Positions 6,793 through 15,684 of a stretch of DNA of 64,000 bases are shown here, in pieces. Below the pieces are notes generated by a model that worked only from the letters and a program-made list of their open reading frames with translations, was not told the origin of the DNA and did no database searches. The first letter of the stretch is position 1; each line of letters opens with the position of its first letter. The translations under genes were made by a program, and so were the position numbers. This DNA is from Paenibacillus_AB sp036577625. GTDB lineage: Bacteria; Bacillota; Bacilli; Paenibacillales; NBRC-103111. Where the stretch lies: NCBI RefSeq assembly GCF_036577625.1, contig NZ_JARBDC010000005.1, forward strand, positions 62,001 to 126,000, given 5' to 3'.

Positions 6793-8961
6793 ATGAAAGA
6801 GGAAACGAAACGAATGAGTCGAAGGAAAGCCCTAGTCGCGTTAGGGTCGGCAGGCCTTGGACTGATAGGGGCTTATTGGGTAAAAAACCGCGGCATTCCG
6901 ACTGTGGAAGCCGCGGAAAATAGTTACGCAGCGACTCAAGCGGGTATCTCTGCAAACAGCGTATATAATGTGAAGGCATACGGGGCTATAGGCGATAGTT
7001 TAAATAACGATGCAGCGGCAATCAACCAGGCGGTCCAAGCGGCCGTCAGTTCGGGTGGTGGAACTGTTTACTTCCCCACTGGTACATATCGTATCCGTTC
7101 GGGTTTGACATTTCCGGAAAGTGTCGATCTGGAATTTGTAAACGGCGCAAGGCTAATCGTCGACAGCGGATTTAATATTTATGTATACGGAGGAGTAAAG
7201 GCCGGAATATACCAAATTTTCGAAGGAGGAGGGCGGATATTTGGGGAGTTTAATGTGCCCCAAGTATACCCGGAATGGTGGGGAGCAAAATCCGGCAATA
7301 ACGATTCGACGGCCATCAGTTCGGCGCTCGAGGTTCTCGATCCTAATGGGGGGCGCGTCGTTTTCTCGAAAGGCACATACAACATTACCGGCACGATTAC
7401 GTTTCAGGGGAAGAACAATATCGTTCTTGAAGGTTTCGGGTCGGTTTTGTCGTTCCAGAATGTATCGCTTGGGTTAGAAATCATCGGCTGTACGAATTTC
7501 AAAATGCAGGGGATGGAGCTGACGGGAAACTTTAACTCCAACAATTTGGTCCGATTTTCCGGATGTGACCAAGTCGTTGTTGAGGATGTCAAAGTAAAGA
7601 ACTGTCGAAGAGATGAAAACGTTGCAATCGTCCCGCTGGTTTTTGTAGGAACGACTAACGTGCTGCTTGAAAAATGTCATGTTGAAAATATCGATTCCAA
7701 AGTTTCAAAAATATCGAGAGGCGTTTATTTCAGTTCCGTGCAGGGTGGTAAAGCGAGTCGTTATATTACGATCCGAAGGTGCAAGTTTCAAAACATTACG
7801 CCTATCGACGACGGGGATGCGATTCACTTTTTGCAGCAGGACAATGAGAACGGGGTGGTGGATGGGACGATCGACGCCTTCATACATGATTGTCATTTTA
7901 TCGATTGTGCGAAAAGGGGCGTCAAAGCGCAGGCTAGCGGCGTAACGGTGCAAGATTGCAAGTTCTATGATCTTAACTTTCAATACGAGCATTATACAGC
8001 CATCGCCTTCCATTGCTCCAATAGTTCTGCTATACGGAATACTGTCCGCTACAACACATGCTTGATCGGCATTGGGGCAAACAACCATGAAAGCCTCCCG
8101 CAAAAAAACATCCAAATTGAGGAGAATGTCATTGAGATTGCTCAAACCGGAAGTGCTAATCAATATGGAATACTATTTGGAAGCGCATTATCCAGATGGC
8201 GCTGCGACAACATCCGGATTCGTAACAACAAACTGCTTGGCGATAAGCTGTTCTCAGCTATTCAATTCACCTACGGGAATGATGTAACGGTTGAAGGCAA
8301 TGTTGCGCCATCGATGGCATGCGTAATTGGTCAACAGGATTCCAATTTTAAGGTAACTAACGCCAACATTACGGGAAATATAATGAAAAGTCTTCAGTTA
8401 GGCGTTCAACAGTCTGTTGTATCCCAAAATACGGTAAAAGGAGGCGGCAATGGTTTCGATCTGTTGGCGGTCTGTGCCAACACGGAGTTGGCGAACAACT
8501 ACATCGATACTTGTAAGGTTGGGGTAAACGTTAGAGCGGGGACGCGTTCCATTCAAATAACCGCCAACCGGTTCGTCGGCAATCTTGAATGGGATTTGCG
8601 GATTGACGGTGATGGTCATAAATTACAAAGGAACGAAGGACTTCAAAAAATATACTCCGTCTCTGGAAAACAATATCAGTTCGATATTCGTTTGTCTGAG
8701 GGGAGCACTGCACCAATTTCCGGTTTCTGGAGCGCAGGGGATATATTCAACAACACGTCCCCGACCCGACTGAGGAACATCGGTTTTTGGAAATGCGTTT
8801 CTGGTGGTTCGGGCGGCCAATGGATGGCGTTTGGATGTGGGTACGGAACAAAGAACGAAAGAGATTCCGTCAGATTGACCAAAAACGATGCCGGATACCA
8901 GTTCAAGCTAAATGATGGTTCAGGTTCGTTATTTGTCTGGGATGGCACGAAGTGGGTTTGA
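6793..8961 (+). CDS. Secreted right-handed beta-helix protein (pectate lyase superfamily type) with Tat-like signal
   Basis: About 722 aa. The N-terminus reads MSRRKALVALGSAGLGLIGA, a twin-arginine motif followed by a hydrophobic stretch and a likely cleavage near VEAAEN. A Pectate_lyase_3 start follows (VKAYGAIGDSLNNDAAAINQAVQ, split around residue 55), then a second similar module at about residue 160 (EWWGAKSGNNDSTAISSAL) and many beta-helix turns rich in NITGN/DCKF patterns. The C-terminus (SLFVWDGTKWV) resembles phage-type tail-spike ends. The likely role is binding, cleaving or modifying the polysaccharide made by the upstream genes. No catalytic residues can be assigned. An upstream in-frame ATG at 6772 is possible. 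The convergent gene at 9008-10606 is a clear paralog. Confidence 0.8.
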   Translation: MKEETKRMSRRKALVALGSAGLGLIGAYWVKNRGIPTVEAAENSYAATQAGISANSVYNVKAYGAIGDSLNNDAAAINQAVQAAVSSGGGTVYFPTGTYRIRSGLTFPESVDLEFVNGARLIVDSGFNIYVYGGVKAGIYQIFEGGGRIFGEFNVPQVYPEWWGAKSGNNDSTAISSALEVLDPNGGRVVFSKGTYNITGTITFQGKNNIVLEGFGSVLSFQNVSLGLEIIGCTNFKMQGMELTGNFNSNNLVRFSGCDQVVVEDVKVKNCRRDENVAIVPLVFVGTTNVLLEKCHVENIDSKVSKISRGVYFSSVQGGKASRYITIRRCKFQNITPIDDGDAIHFLQQDNENGVVDGTIDAFIHDCHFIDCAKRGVKAQASGVTVQDCKFYDLNFQYEHYTAIAFHCSNSSAIRNTVRYNTCLIGIGANNHESLPQKNIQIEENVIEIAQTGSANQYGILFGSALSRWRCDNIRIRNNKLLGDKLFSAIQFTYGNDVTVEGNVAPSMACVIGQQDSNFKVTNANITGNIMKSLQLGVQQSVVSQNTVKGGGNGFDLLAVCANTELANNYIDTCKVGVNVRAGTRSIQITANRFVGNLEWDLRIDGDGHKLQRNEGLQKIYSVSGKQYQFDIRLSEGSTAPISGFWSAGDIFNNTSPTRLRNIGFWKCVSGGSGGQWMAFGCGYGTKNERDSVRLTKNDAGYQFKLNDGSGSLFVWDGTKWV

Positions 8962-8971
8962 ATTGTGATAA

Positions 8972-8999
8972 GGGAGATGCCGGTTCGCCAGCATCTCCC
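8972..8999. terminator. Stem-loop between two convergent beta-helix genes
   Basis: GGGAGATGC (8972-8980) pairs perfectly with GCATCTCCC (8991-8999) around a 10-nt loop. It lies in the 46-bp gap between convergent genes and could terminate both directions. There is no long T-run on either side. Confidence 0.6.
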
Positions 9000-9007
9000 C
9001 TCATTCA

Positions 9008-10606
9008 TTACTGCGATATGGGACCGAATGGTTTCCATATACCAGGTTCTCCCGCTGACGTACAAATCCAGCCGACGTAACCGCCCGGTTTAGGGAGAGA
9101 ATTGTAGGTTATATCGCCGATATCCCAAGAGCCGGTTGTCGGAGGTGAAGCACTTTGAGTCGTTTTATTGTTTTGGATGGCGATTTGACCGTTTTGCGGC
9201 GCGGACAGTTTGGATAATCCTATGTTGGAGAAAATCTGGTGTTCGCGACCGCTTATTTGTGCATCCAGATTTATATTCTGGCTGAACGTATTTTCGCAGA
9301 TCTGTATATTGACGGTCTTGTCCCGGACGATCATACCGACGGTTTGATTGGCAATCAGGTTATTATTGACCTTCACGTTATTGCACGGGGCAAGCATATC
9401 TATACCGTAGGTATCTCCTCTTATCGTATTGAATGATACGTGGGAATCCCTTGCGGCCAGTGTGATGGTTGAGAATGTATTATTGGATATTTTGGCGTTG
9501 ATGACAGGGTATACCGTATTAACTTGGCCGATCGTAATCCCTTTCTGCTCCGAAATGTTTCCGGTTACTTGTATATTGTTTCCATAGGTGTACTGAATGA
9601 CGGTGTAATATTTATCTCCTATAAAGATATTGTCTTTGATAATTACGTTATCGCATCGCCAAGTCGAATTGGCGTACCCGAACAGAATGCCGTATTGATT
9701 TTGCGTATTTATAGCAGAAATCTCAATAATATTTGCTTCTATGATGATGTTGCTCTGTGGCTTGTCGTTGGAATTATTTACGGCAATGACGGAGGTACAG
9801 TAATTATATTTGATTCTGTTACCAATTGCCGAACTGTTGGAGCAAAACAAAGCGATAGCCGATGAATGCTTGTATTTGAAATTTTGGTCGAAAAATTGGC
9901 AATCCACAACCTTGACGCCTTTCGCTTGCGCTTTGACTCCGCGCTTGGCACAGTCTATGAATGTACAATCGAAAATTAAGGCATCCGATGATCCGTCCGT
10001 TACGCCGGCCAACCCATCTTCCTGTAATAGTTGGATACCGTCTCCGTCGTCCACGGGCGTAATATTCTGGATAATGCATTTGCGGACTTCAATATAACGG
10101 CATATTTTCCCGGCGTCATCGTATGCGAAATAAATTCCTCTCGCCACTTTTGAAACAGGCGAATCGATGTTGTAAATATGGCAAAACTCCACCGTAATAA
10201 ATGTAGTTCCGACGAATCTCAAGCCGATAACGGGGTCCGTTCCACTTCTTCTGCAGTCCCGGATAATCAAGTTTAGGACATGGATATTGGAGCAAGTGTT
10301 AAACCTCACCAAATAGTTCGAGCTGTAGTTTCCGTTAAACTCCAAATCTCGGACTTCGATATGCGAGCATTTATTAAATTCAAGCCCTGTTGCGACGTTT
10401 GAGAAGCTAAGTGTGGAGTTTGCTCCATAAACCGTCATACCGTTCCGGTTATTGACTTTCAATGGCTGAGTTATTTTGTAAATCCCTTTGGGAATATATA
10501 TTTCGGAATATCCGCTGTTCAGTGCTGCTTGTAATGCGTTTGTATCATCCGCTTTTCCATCGCCCTTGGCGCCGAAGTCCATTACATTTCCAGCTCCGTT
10601 AGCCAT
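9008..10606 (-). CDS. Right-handed beta-helix protein without signal peptide (paralog of the gene at 6793)
   Basis: 532 aa. It starts directly with the Pectate_lyase_3 motif NVMDFGAKGDGKADDTNALQ and continues as parallel beta-helix. It shares long segments with the Tat-signal protein: RGIYF/RGVYF, ITPVDDGDGIQLLQ, FIDCAKRGVKAQAKGVKV, CSNSSAIGN and NQYGILFG. It lacks a signal peptide, so it would have to stay in the cell, for example in the mother cell. The C-terminus (GGYVGWICTSAGEPGIWKPFG) resembles ends of phage tail-fibre or spike proteins. AAAGGGGATCG precedes the ATG. A sigma-K-like promoter is visible upstream, so a spore-surface role is possible. Confidence 0.78.
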   Translation of the reverse strand: MANGAGNVMDFGAKGDGKADDTNALQAALNSGYSEIYIPKGIYKITQPLKVNNRNGMTVYGANSTLSFSNVATGLEFNKCSHIEVRDLEFNGNYSSNYLVRFNTCSNIHVLNLIIRDCRRSGTDPVIGLRFVGTTFITVEFCHIYNIDSPVSKVARGIYFAYDDAGKICRYIEVRKCIIQNITPVDDGDGIQLLQEDGLAGVTDGSSDALIFDCTFIDCAKRGVKAQAKGVKVVDCQFFDQNFKYKHSSAIALFCSNSSAIGNRIKYNYCTSVIAVNNSNDKPQSNIIIEANIIEISAINTQNQYGILFGYANSTWRCDNVIIKDNIFIGDKYYTVIQYTYGNNIQVTGNISEQKGITIGQVNTVYPVINAKISNNTFSTITLAARDSHVSFNTIRGDTYGIDMLAPCNNVKVNNNLIANQTVGMIVRDKTVNIQICENTFSQNINLDAQISGREHQIFSNIGLSKLSAPQNGQIAIQNNKTTQSASPPTTGSWDIGDITYNSLPKPGGYVGWICTSAGEPGIWKPFGPISQ

Positions 10607-10656
10607 TGCTTCGATCCCCTTTGCTTTGTGGTTTGGGTATACATGGTTGTACTATT

Positions 10657-10685
10657 TATCATATGCAATCATTTTCAGAGATGTG
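10657..10685 (-). promoter_or_regulatory. Candidate sigma-K-type promoter for the beta-helix gene
   Basis: On the minus strand the -10 CATATGATA (10657-10665) matches the sigma-K consensus CATAnnnTA fully. A CACA (10682-10685) sits 16 bp upstream in the position of the mACm -35 element. It is about 50 bp from the start codon. The pattern is short, so chance occurrence is possible. Confidence 0.42.
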
Positions 10686-10718
10686 AATTAAATAGACATA
10701 TCGGGAGATGTAGGTGAA

Positions 10719-11531
10719 ATGAAGAGTTTTGCACGAATGTTGGGACTAACGTTACTTTTGCACATCTTCGTAAGTCAATCGCTTTTGGCCATTGAAGGAG
10801 AGCGTCCTGAAAAAACTGCTTTACAAAATGCAAGAGGGACTGTCATAGAGACGGTTTATGCAAATCAGAACGTTGTAGGAGGACAAAATTGGTATGCAAA
10901 CAATGTACAAGTGGATGGGAACGCAGGATCGGCAATACTTACTCTTTTTCGGACGGATGCGAGCGTTATACAGGCGGTGTATTACAAGACGGTAGATGGA
11001 ACGGCCACCGCACCTTCGGATTATTATTCTAGTACCGGCAAAGTTATTTTCAATTCAGGAGAATGGGAGAAGAAGGTTGCAATTCCGATCATGAGCTATG
11101 GGGAGACCGAAACGGACAAGCAGTTCTGGGTCGAGCTGTCCGACTCTCTTGAAGATGTTTCCGGTTCTGCACTCCGCGTTTCAGTTATAATTATGGGATA
11201 CTCCCCGGACAAGATTCGAATATACCTGAAAAAGGTGGATAACGAAAATTACGATGTATTTGTAAACGTCAGAAATCGTAAAGGTATGCCGGTCGCAAAC
11301 CAAACGGTGATATTTACCTCAACGATTGGAACAATAACGCCAAGTGCGGTAACAGATGATTTTGGGGAGGCTAGCGTCAGATTGTTCAGCAATACATCCG
11401 GATCAGGGACTTTATTAGCAAGGCTATCTTCCGGAATTTCAACTAAAACTTCCATATTCTTCGACATAAATCCAATCAGCATCGATACCGGGTCAGCGGA
11501 TTCGGAAACGAAATTAATGTACATCCGATAG
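10719..11531 (+). CDS. Secreted protein with Calx-beta-like and Big_1-like domains
   Basis: 270 aa with a Sec signal peptide (MKSFARMLGLTLLLHIF, cleavage about residue 25). Residues about 70-155 carry the Calx-beta pattern: YYKTVDGTATAPSDYYSSTGKVIFNSGE, interrupted here by the standard strand breaks, then VAIPIMSYGETETDKQFWVEL. Residues about 170-255 look like a bacterial Ig-like group 1 (invasin-type) domain (GMPVANQTVIFTSTIGTITP and TDDFGEASVRLFS). Both folds are adhesive or structural and act outside the cell. It is divergent from the beta-helix gene and precedes an acyltransferase, so a role in surface attachment or matrix is plausible. No sortase or membrane anchor is visible. Confidence 0.7.
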   Translation: MKSFARMLGLTLLLHIFVSQSLLAIEGERPEKTALQNARGTVIETVYANQNVVGGQNWYANNVQVDGNAGSAILTLFRTDASVIQAVYYKTVDGTATAPSDYYSSTGKVIFNSGEWEKKVAIPIMSYGETETDKQFWVELSDSLEDVSGSALRVSVIIMGYSPDKIRIYLKKVDNENYDVFVNVRNRKGMPVANQTVIFTSTIGTITPSAVTDDFGEASVRLFSNTSGSGTLLARLSSGISTKTSIFFDINPISIDTGSADSETKLMYIR

Positions 11532-11618
11532 CAATATCTGCAGTCCCCGTTATGTTCATTCCGTTCGTATTCTTATTATGAGGGTTATTTGCTTCTCTTA
11601 AAAGAGGGGGCATCGTTC

Positions 11619-12725
11619 ATGGAAAAGAAATGGATAGACGAGATGTTCTTGCTGCGCAGTATCGCATGTTTATGCCTAGTTTTCCGTAATAGTTTCAATC
11701 GAACCTTTCCGGAATCGAGCTTGCTCGGCAATTTTTTAGAACTTATGCTTACGTTTGGGACCCCGGCCTTCATTTTCATTTCTGAAATGATTTTGGCTCA
11801 CTCTTCTCGGGATCGGGCGGATAGTCATTTTTGGACCAAAAGAATTCAATATATTTTGGCCCCTTATTTTTTATTCGGGGCCCTTTATGCATTAATGAAA
11901 TCAGCCCAGATTTGGGTCGAAAGTAAGGAAGTGTCACTCGGGACGCTGGTGTCGTTTTTGTGGAGACATTGGCTGCTCGGGGACTATCATGGCTATTTTA
12001 TTCTGATCGTATTTCAGTTCTATGCCCTGCATAAGTATATGACCAGATTGGACCGCGCTTATTCGCCCATATCGATTCTAACCGTTTCCATGATTATTAA
12101 CATGGTTTATCTCGGCTTTTTCAATTTTGTTCCGTCCCCGGACTCTGCCGTACTTCATTACGTGTGGAGTAAATTTTACTGGATTCCGTTTCCCGGGTGG
12201 GCATTCTATTTTGTTTTGGCTTACTATTGCGGGAGTCGTTATGAACAATTCAAGACATTGATCGCCAAGCATGGTCGATGGAGTTGGGCGGCTGTAACGG
12301 TCTCGGGGCTTTTATGCTTTATCATGCTCCATCAGGAATGGATACGAAGCGTTTCATCTAAACGCGTCGATATGGTTATTTTTACGGTCAGCGTCATTTT
12401 TTTAGTTTGTTATATCATGGTGCGGGTAGGTAAAATCTCTCCGGTTTTTATAAGTATTAGCCGGTATTCGTTCGGTATTTACTTACTGCATCCTATGTTT
12501 TTGGCTGTAATGTTTGTACCGCTGCAGATGTTTCCCTCCTTCCGTTCCAATTGGTTTACTTTGGCGGTCTTGTTCGCGGGGAGTATAGGCTGTTCCGTAG
12601 TCACGACTTATATCCTCAATAAAACGAAGTGGGGACCATACATTGTAGGTAAAATCGGAACGCACGATGTCAACCGAAAAAGACCAGCTTCGACATCCCT
12701 TGCAAAAAAGATTGGTGTTAGTTAA
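11619..12725 (+). CDS. Acyltransferase-3 family membrane protein
   Basis: About 368 aa with roughly ten hydrophobic segments. It opens WIDEMFLLRSIACLCLVFRN, the position where acyltransferase-3 proteins carry the RxxA/H motif; the usual active-site histidine is not obvious here. Near the C-terminus SRYSFGIYLLHPMFL is the characteristic motif. These enzymes transfer acetyl or other acyl groups to extracytoplasmic sugars. The start at 11619 follows AGAGGGGG. A TTG at 11589 is an in-frame alternative without support. It closes the surface-glycan region. Confidence 0.82.
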   Translation: MEKKWIDEMFLLRSIACLCLVFRNSFNRTFPESSLLGNFLELMLTFGTPAFIFISEMILAHSSRDRADSHFWTKRIQYILAPYFLFGALYALMKSAQIWVESKEVSLGTLVSFLWRHWLLGDYHGYFILIVFQFYALHKYMTRLDRAYSPISILTVSMIINMVYLGFFNFVPSPDSAVLHYVWSKFYWIPFPGWAFYFVLAYYCGSRYEQFKTLIAKHGRWSWAAVTVSGLLCFIMLHQEWIRSVSSKRVDMVIFTVSVIFLVCYIMVRVGKISPVFISISRYSFGIYLLHPMFLAVMFVPLQMFPSFRSNWFTLAVLFAGSIGCSVVTTYILNKTKWGPYIVGKIGTHDVNRKRPASTSLAKKIGVS

Positions 12726-12851
12726 AAGTCGTTGTTTATTTCCATCTGCATTGATACGTTATGTAACTTTTTATTAAATATTCCTCTTGTTATGATTCGT
12801 TTTGTATCGTAGTATTAGTATATACAAATATTGTTTCATAAAGATGGAGTG

Positions 12852-13004
12852 ATGCTACCGGTGGCAGGTTTGCAAGTAAAAGTAGATATTATTAAAATTC
12901 TAAACCAACTTGCAGTAAATTCCTCCAAAAAGTCGAGTATTATCGCCTCTATAAGCTTGCAAGAAAGCAAGCAAGTAGAGCGTCCATCCGAGAAGGAGCA
13001 ATAA
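12852..13004 (+). CDS. Possible 50-residue peptide
   Basis: Open frame beginning MLPVAGLQVKVDIIKILNQL and ending with VERPSEKEQ. The middle is an amphipathic stretch with alternating lysine and isoleucine/leucine. GGAG (12845-12848) is very close to the ATG and better spaced for a GTG at 12861, which would give 47 residues. It sits alone in a 340-bp gap between the acyltransferase gene and the mtnA terminator. I recognise no family. Confidence 0.35.
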   Translation: MLPVAGLQVKVDIIKILNQLAVNSSKKSSIIASISLQESKQVERPSEKEQ

Positions 13005-13015
13005 TTGCCGTACAT

Positions 13016-13051
13016 AATCAAAAGCCCCGAGAGGAGAGATGAACTCGGGGC
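13016..13051 (-). terminator. Rho-independent terminator of mtnKA
   Basis: GCCCCGAG (13024-13031) pairs with CTCGGGGC (13044-13051). Read on the minus strand the stem is followed by TTTTGATT, immediately after the end of mtnA. Confidence 0.75.
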
Positions 13052-13065
13052 CTTCTTGCCTATTA

Positions 13066-14151
13066 TCACCCGAACAGCTTCCGCAAATTTTCCCCGTAAG
13101 GCGCCGTAACGACGCCCTTCTCCGTAATAATCGCCGTTACATATTCATTCGGCGTCACGTCGAATGCGGGATTGAACACCTTCACTCCGGCCGGCGCGGT
13201 TCGTTTGCCGAAGCCTTGTGTAATTTCGTGTTCGTCCCGTTCCTCAATCGGAATTTCCGCGCCCGTAGGCGTATTCAGATCGATGGTGGACATCGGGCAC
13301 GCGACATAGAACGGAATGCCGTGCGCCTTGGCCAGTACGGCGACGCCGTACGTGCCGATTTTGTTGGCGACGTCTCCGTTGGCGGCGACCCGGTCCGTCC
13401 CGACGATGACGGCCTGCACCCAGCCTTTGGACATGACCATCCCGGCCATATTGTCGCAGATGAGCGTCACGTCGATGCCGGCCTGCTGCAGCTCGAACGC
13501 GGTCAGGCGCGAGCCCTGCAGGACGGGGCGCGTTTCGTCGGCGAACACTTTGACGTTCCAGCCCCGTTCCTTGGCGAGATAAAGCGGCGCGAGCGCCGTA
13601 CCGTATTTCGCCGTGGCGAGGCCGCCCGCGTTGCAGTGCGTCAGCACGCCGATGCCGTCGCTCAGCAGCGTCAGCGCGTGCTCGCCGATCCGCCGGCACG
13701 TCTCCTCGTCCTCGGCGCGGATGAGCTCCGCTTCGGCCAGCATGGCCGCCTTGATCGCCCCGGCGTCCGCTTGCTCGTCCGCAAGCCGCGCGGCTTGCGC
13801 CTTCATCCGGTCGAGCGCCCAAAACAGGTTTACCGCCGTCGGCCGCGACGTGGCCAAATAGTCGGCCTGCCGGTTGACTTCGGCGAGCACTTGTCCGGCA
13901 TCGCCGGCCGTATGGCGCACGCCGAGGTATACGCCGTAAGCGGCCGCGATGCCGATGGCCGGGGCGCCCCGCACCTTCAAATGGCGGATCGCCTCCCAGA
14001 CGTCTTCCGCCGTCGTCAGCTGCAGGTAGACGATCTCCTCGGGCAGCAGCCGCTGATCCAGCAAGTCCAGACGCGTACCGGCCCAGACGACCGATGGCAA
14101 AGGCTCGTTTGCGGAACCGATCCGGCTTTCCGGCGAAGTCGTGTTGTTCAT
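13066..14151 (-). CDS. mtnA: S-methyl-5-thioribose-1-phosphate isomerase
   Basis: MtnA converts methylthioribose-1-phosphate to methylthioribulose-1-phosphate in the methionine salvage pathway (cytosol). At 361 aa the length is standard. The conserved RGAPAIGIAAAYGVYLG is at about residues 60-76. GVLTHCNAGGLAT holds the catalytic cysteine and VGTDRVAANGDVANKIGT the catalytic aspartate. It lies 27 bp downstream of mtnK on the same strand, the usual mtnKA operon. Confidence 0.95.
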   Translation of the reverse strand: MNNTTSPESRIGSANEPLPSVVWAGTRLDLLDQRLLPEEIVYLQLTTAEDVWEAIRHLKVRGAPAIGIAAAYGVYLGVRHTAGDAGQVLAEVNRQADYLATSRPTAVNLFWALDRMKAQAARLADEQADAGAIKAAMLAEAELIRAEDEETCRRIGEHALTLLSDGIGVLTHCNAGGLATAKYGTALAPLYLAKERGWNVKVFADETRPVLQGSRLTAFELQQAGIDVTLICDNMAGMVMSKGWVQAVIVGTDRVAANGDVANKIGTYGVAVLAKAHGIPFYVACPMSTIDLNTPTGAEIPIEERDEHEITQGFGKRTAPAGVKVFNPAFDVTPNEYVTAIITEKGVVTAPYGENLRKLFG

Positions 14152-14178
14152 ATCGTTGGCATCCCCTTCCCGAAGCCG

Positions 14179-15387
14179 TTATTCCGCCGCCGCCCGGCGG
14201 GCGATGTCGATCAGTTCCCCGATCGAAGCGGCATTCCGGTGATGTCTGATCAGCGCTTTGCCTATGCGGAGCGCAAGGCGCTGCGCGCGTTGTTTTGCCG
14301 CCGCGTCCGGAATCGTGTCGATGTCGGCGACGTGCGCGAGGCCGATGACGCGGCGCACCATTTTGCAGCCGGCATAGCCGAACGTATCGCGCAGCAGCCC
14401 CTCCACGTACAGATTCTGGAAGCCCGGCGTCCGGGATAGGCGGTCGACGCACGCCTCGTCCCAGAGGGTGCGGAACTGCCGCTCGAACGTCGTCCAAACG
14501 TCGTTTGCCGTCTGCAGCAAATAGTCGCGGTAGCCGGAACGGCTCGCTTCGTCCGGACTCCAGCCCTCCTGGCCGGCGAAATTCAGCAGCAGGTTGGCGA
14601 GCACGGCCCCGATATCGAAGCCCATCGGACCGTAGTAGGCGAATTCGGGATCGATCACCTTCGTCGACGTCTCGGTGACGAAAATGCTGCCCGTATGCAG
14701 ATCGCCGTGCAGCAGCGCCTGGGCGTTCGTCAGGAAGCCGTGGCGCAGTCTCGCCACTTCCAGATGCAGCTCCCGATCGTTCCAGATCGATTCGACTTCA
14801 TCGCGGATGGCGGCGTCGAAATTGTTCGTATCGGCATCCGTGTACGGATGATCGAAAATCAAGTCCTCGGTTATTTTGCACAAGTCCGGGTTAATGAATG
14901 TTTCGAGACGCCGCTTCTTCTCTTGCTGGTTCATGCCGAGATCGGACGTAAAAAACAGCGTGCGCGCCAGGAACCGGCCGATATGGCCGGCGAATTGCGG
15001 ATAGACGCGGCGCTCGATCAGCCCTTTGCGCATAATGAGATGATCGCTCAAATCTTCCATGACGGTCAGCGCGAGATCGGCGTCGTACCGGTAGACGCGC
15101 GGGACGAGATCGGGGCAAAGCTCGCCCTCGATCCGCAGCGCCTCGCTCTCGATGCGGGAGCGGTCCAGCGACAGCGGCCACGATTCGCCGACCACCTTCG
15201 CGTAAGGGAGCGCTTGCTTCAAAATGATGCTGGCCTTGGAGGCCGGGTCGGTAAGGTGAAAGACGAGATTCAAATTGCCGTCGCCGATTTCGCGGGACGT
15301 CAGGGCGGCGTCCGCCGGGAACAGGCCCGGTATCGATTTGGCGTATTCGATTGCTTCCGCTTCGGTCAGCGGATGATATTGCGTCAT
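14179..15387 (-). CDS. mtnK: S-methyl-5-thioribose kinase
   Basis: MtnK phosphorylates methylthioribose, the step before MtnA. 402 aa, aminoglycoside-phosphotransferase fold: HGDLHTGSIFV is the catalytic loop (the HGD aspartate) and VIDPEFAYYGPMGFDIG the metal-binding DPE motif. EIGDGNLNLVFHL near the N-terminus is the ATP-binding region. GGAGGTG lies about 5 bp before the ATG. In Bacillus subtilis mtnKA is preceded by a SAM riboswitch; I see no S-box motif in the 300 bp upstream here. Confidence 0.95.
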   Translation of the reverse strand: MTQYHPLTEAEAIEYAKSIPGLFPADAALTSREIGDGNLNLVFHLTDPASKASIILKQALPYAKVVGESWPLSLDRSRIESEALRIEGELCPDLVPRVYRYDADLALTVMEDLSDHLIMRKGLIERRVYPQFAGHIGRFLARTLFFTSDLGMNQQEKKRRLETFINPDLCKITEDLIFDHPYTDADTNNFDAAIRDEVESIWNDRELHLEVARLRHGFLTNAQALLHGDLHTGSIFVTETSTKVIDPEFAYYGPMGFDIGAVLANLLLNFAGQEGWSPDEASRSGYRDYLLQTANDVWTTFERQFRTLWDEACVDRLSRTPGFQNLYVEGLLRDTFGYAGCKMVRRVIGLAHVADIDTIPDAAAKQRAQRLALRIGKALIRHHRNAASIGELIDIARRAAAE

Positions 15388-15546
15388 AACGCACCTCCGT
15401 CGATTGGTCGAAATTGCTGCTTTTATAAAGGTAATGATAAATCCCGGGGGTCCCCGCCACGACGGGGTTTCGTGAGACCATACCAGTAGTATAAGCGATA
15501 AGGGCGGTTGGGGAAATACCCAGTTTTACAACCGGGATAGTTGTTT

Positions 15547-15574
15547 TTGAAAATAGCGCAGCGGTTCACATAAT
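15547..15574 (+). promoter_or_regulatory. Sigma-A-type promoter of dps
   Basis: TTGAAA (15547-15552), 16-bp spacer, CATAAT (15569-15574), about 110 bp upstream of dps. ATAATGATT, overlapping the -10, resembles half of a PerR/Fur box, but the other half is absent. Confidence 0.5.
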
Positions 15575-15684
15575 GATTGGCGTCTTAAGCCAAAATAAGT
15601 CGTACATGCGTTTCAAAGCCGGCGTCAACGGGTAATGAAACGTACCCGCGAACAAGTTCATGTCACGAAACGGAGGAATCGCTT

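Noticed and set aside
13039..14439. 466-codon plus-strand frame opposite mtnA and mtnK
   Set aside because: Shadow frame; mtnA and mtnK on the minus strand have catalytic motifs and ribosome sites.
15547..15590. Full PerR box at the dps promoter
   Set aside because: Only one half (ATAATGATT) fits; the second half does not match.
15388..15684. SAM riboswitch (S-box) upstream of mtnK
   Set aside because: No GGCCC/GAAACCCGGCAACC-type core is present; the only hairpin (CCCCG/CGGGG) is too simple.
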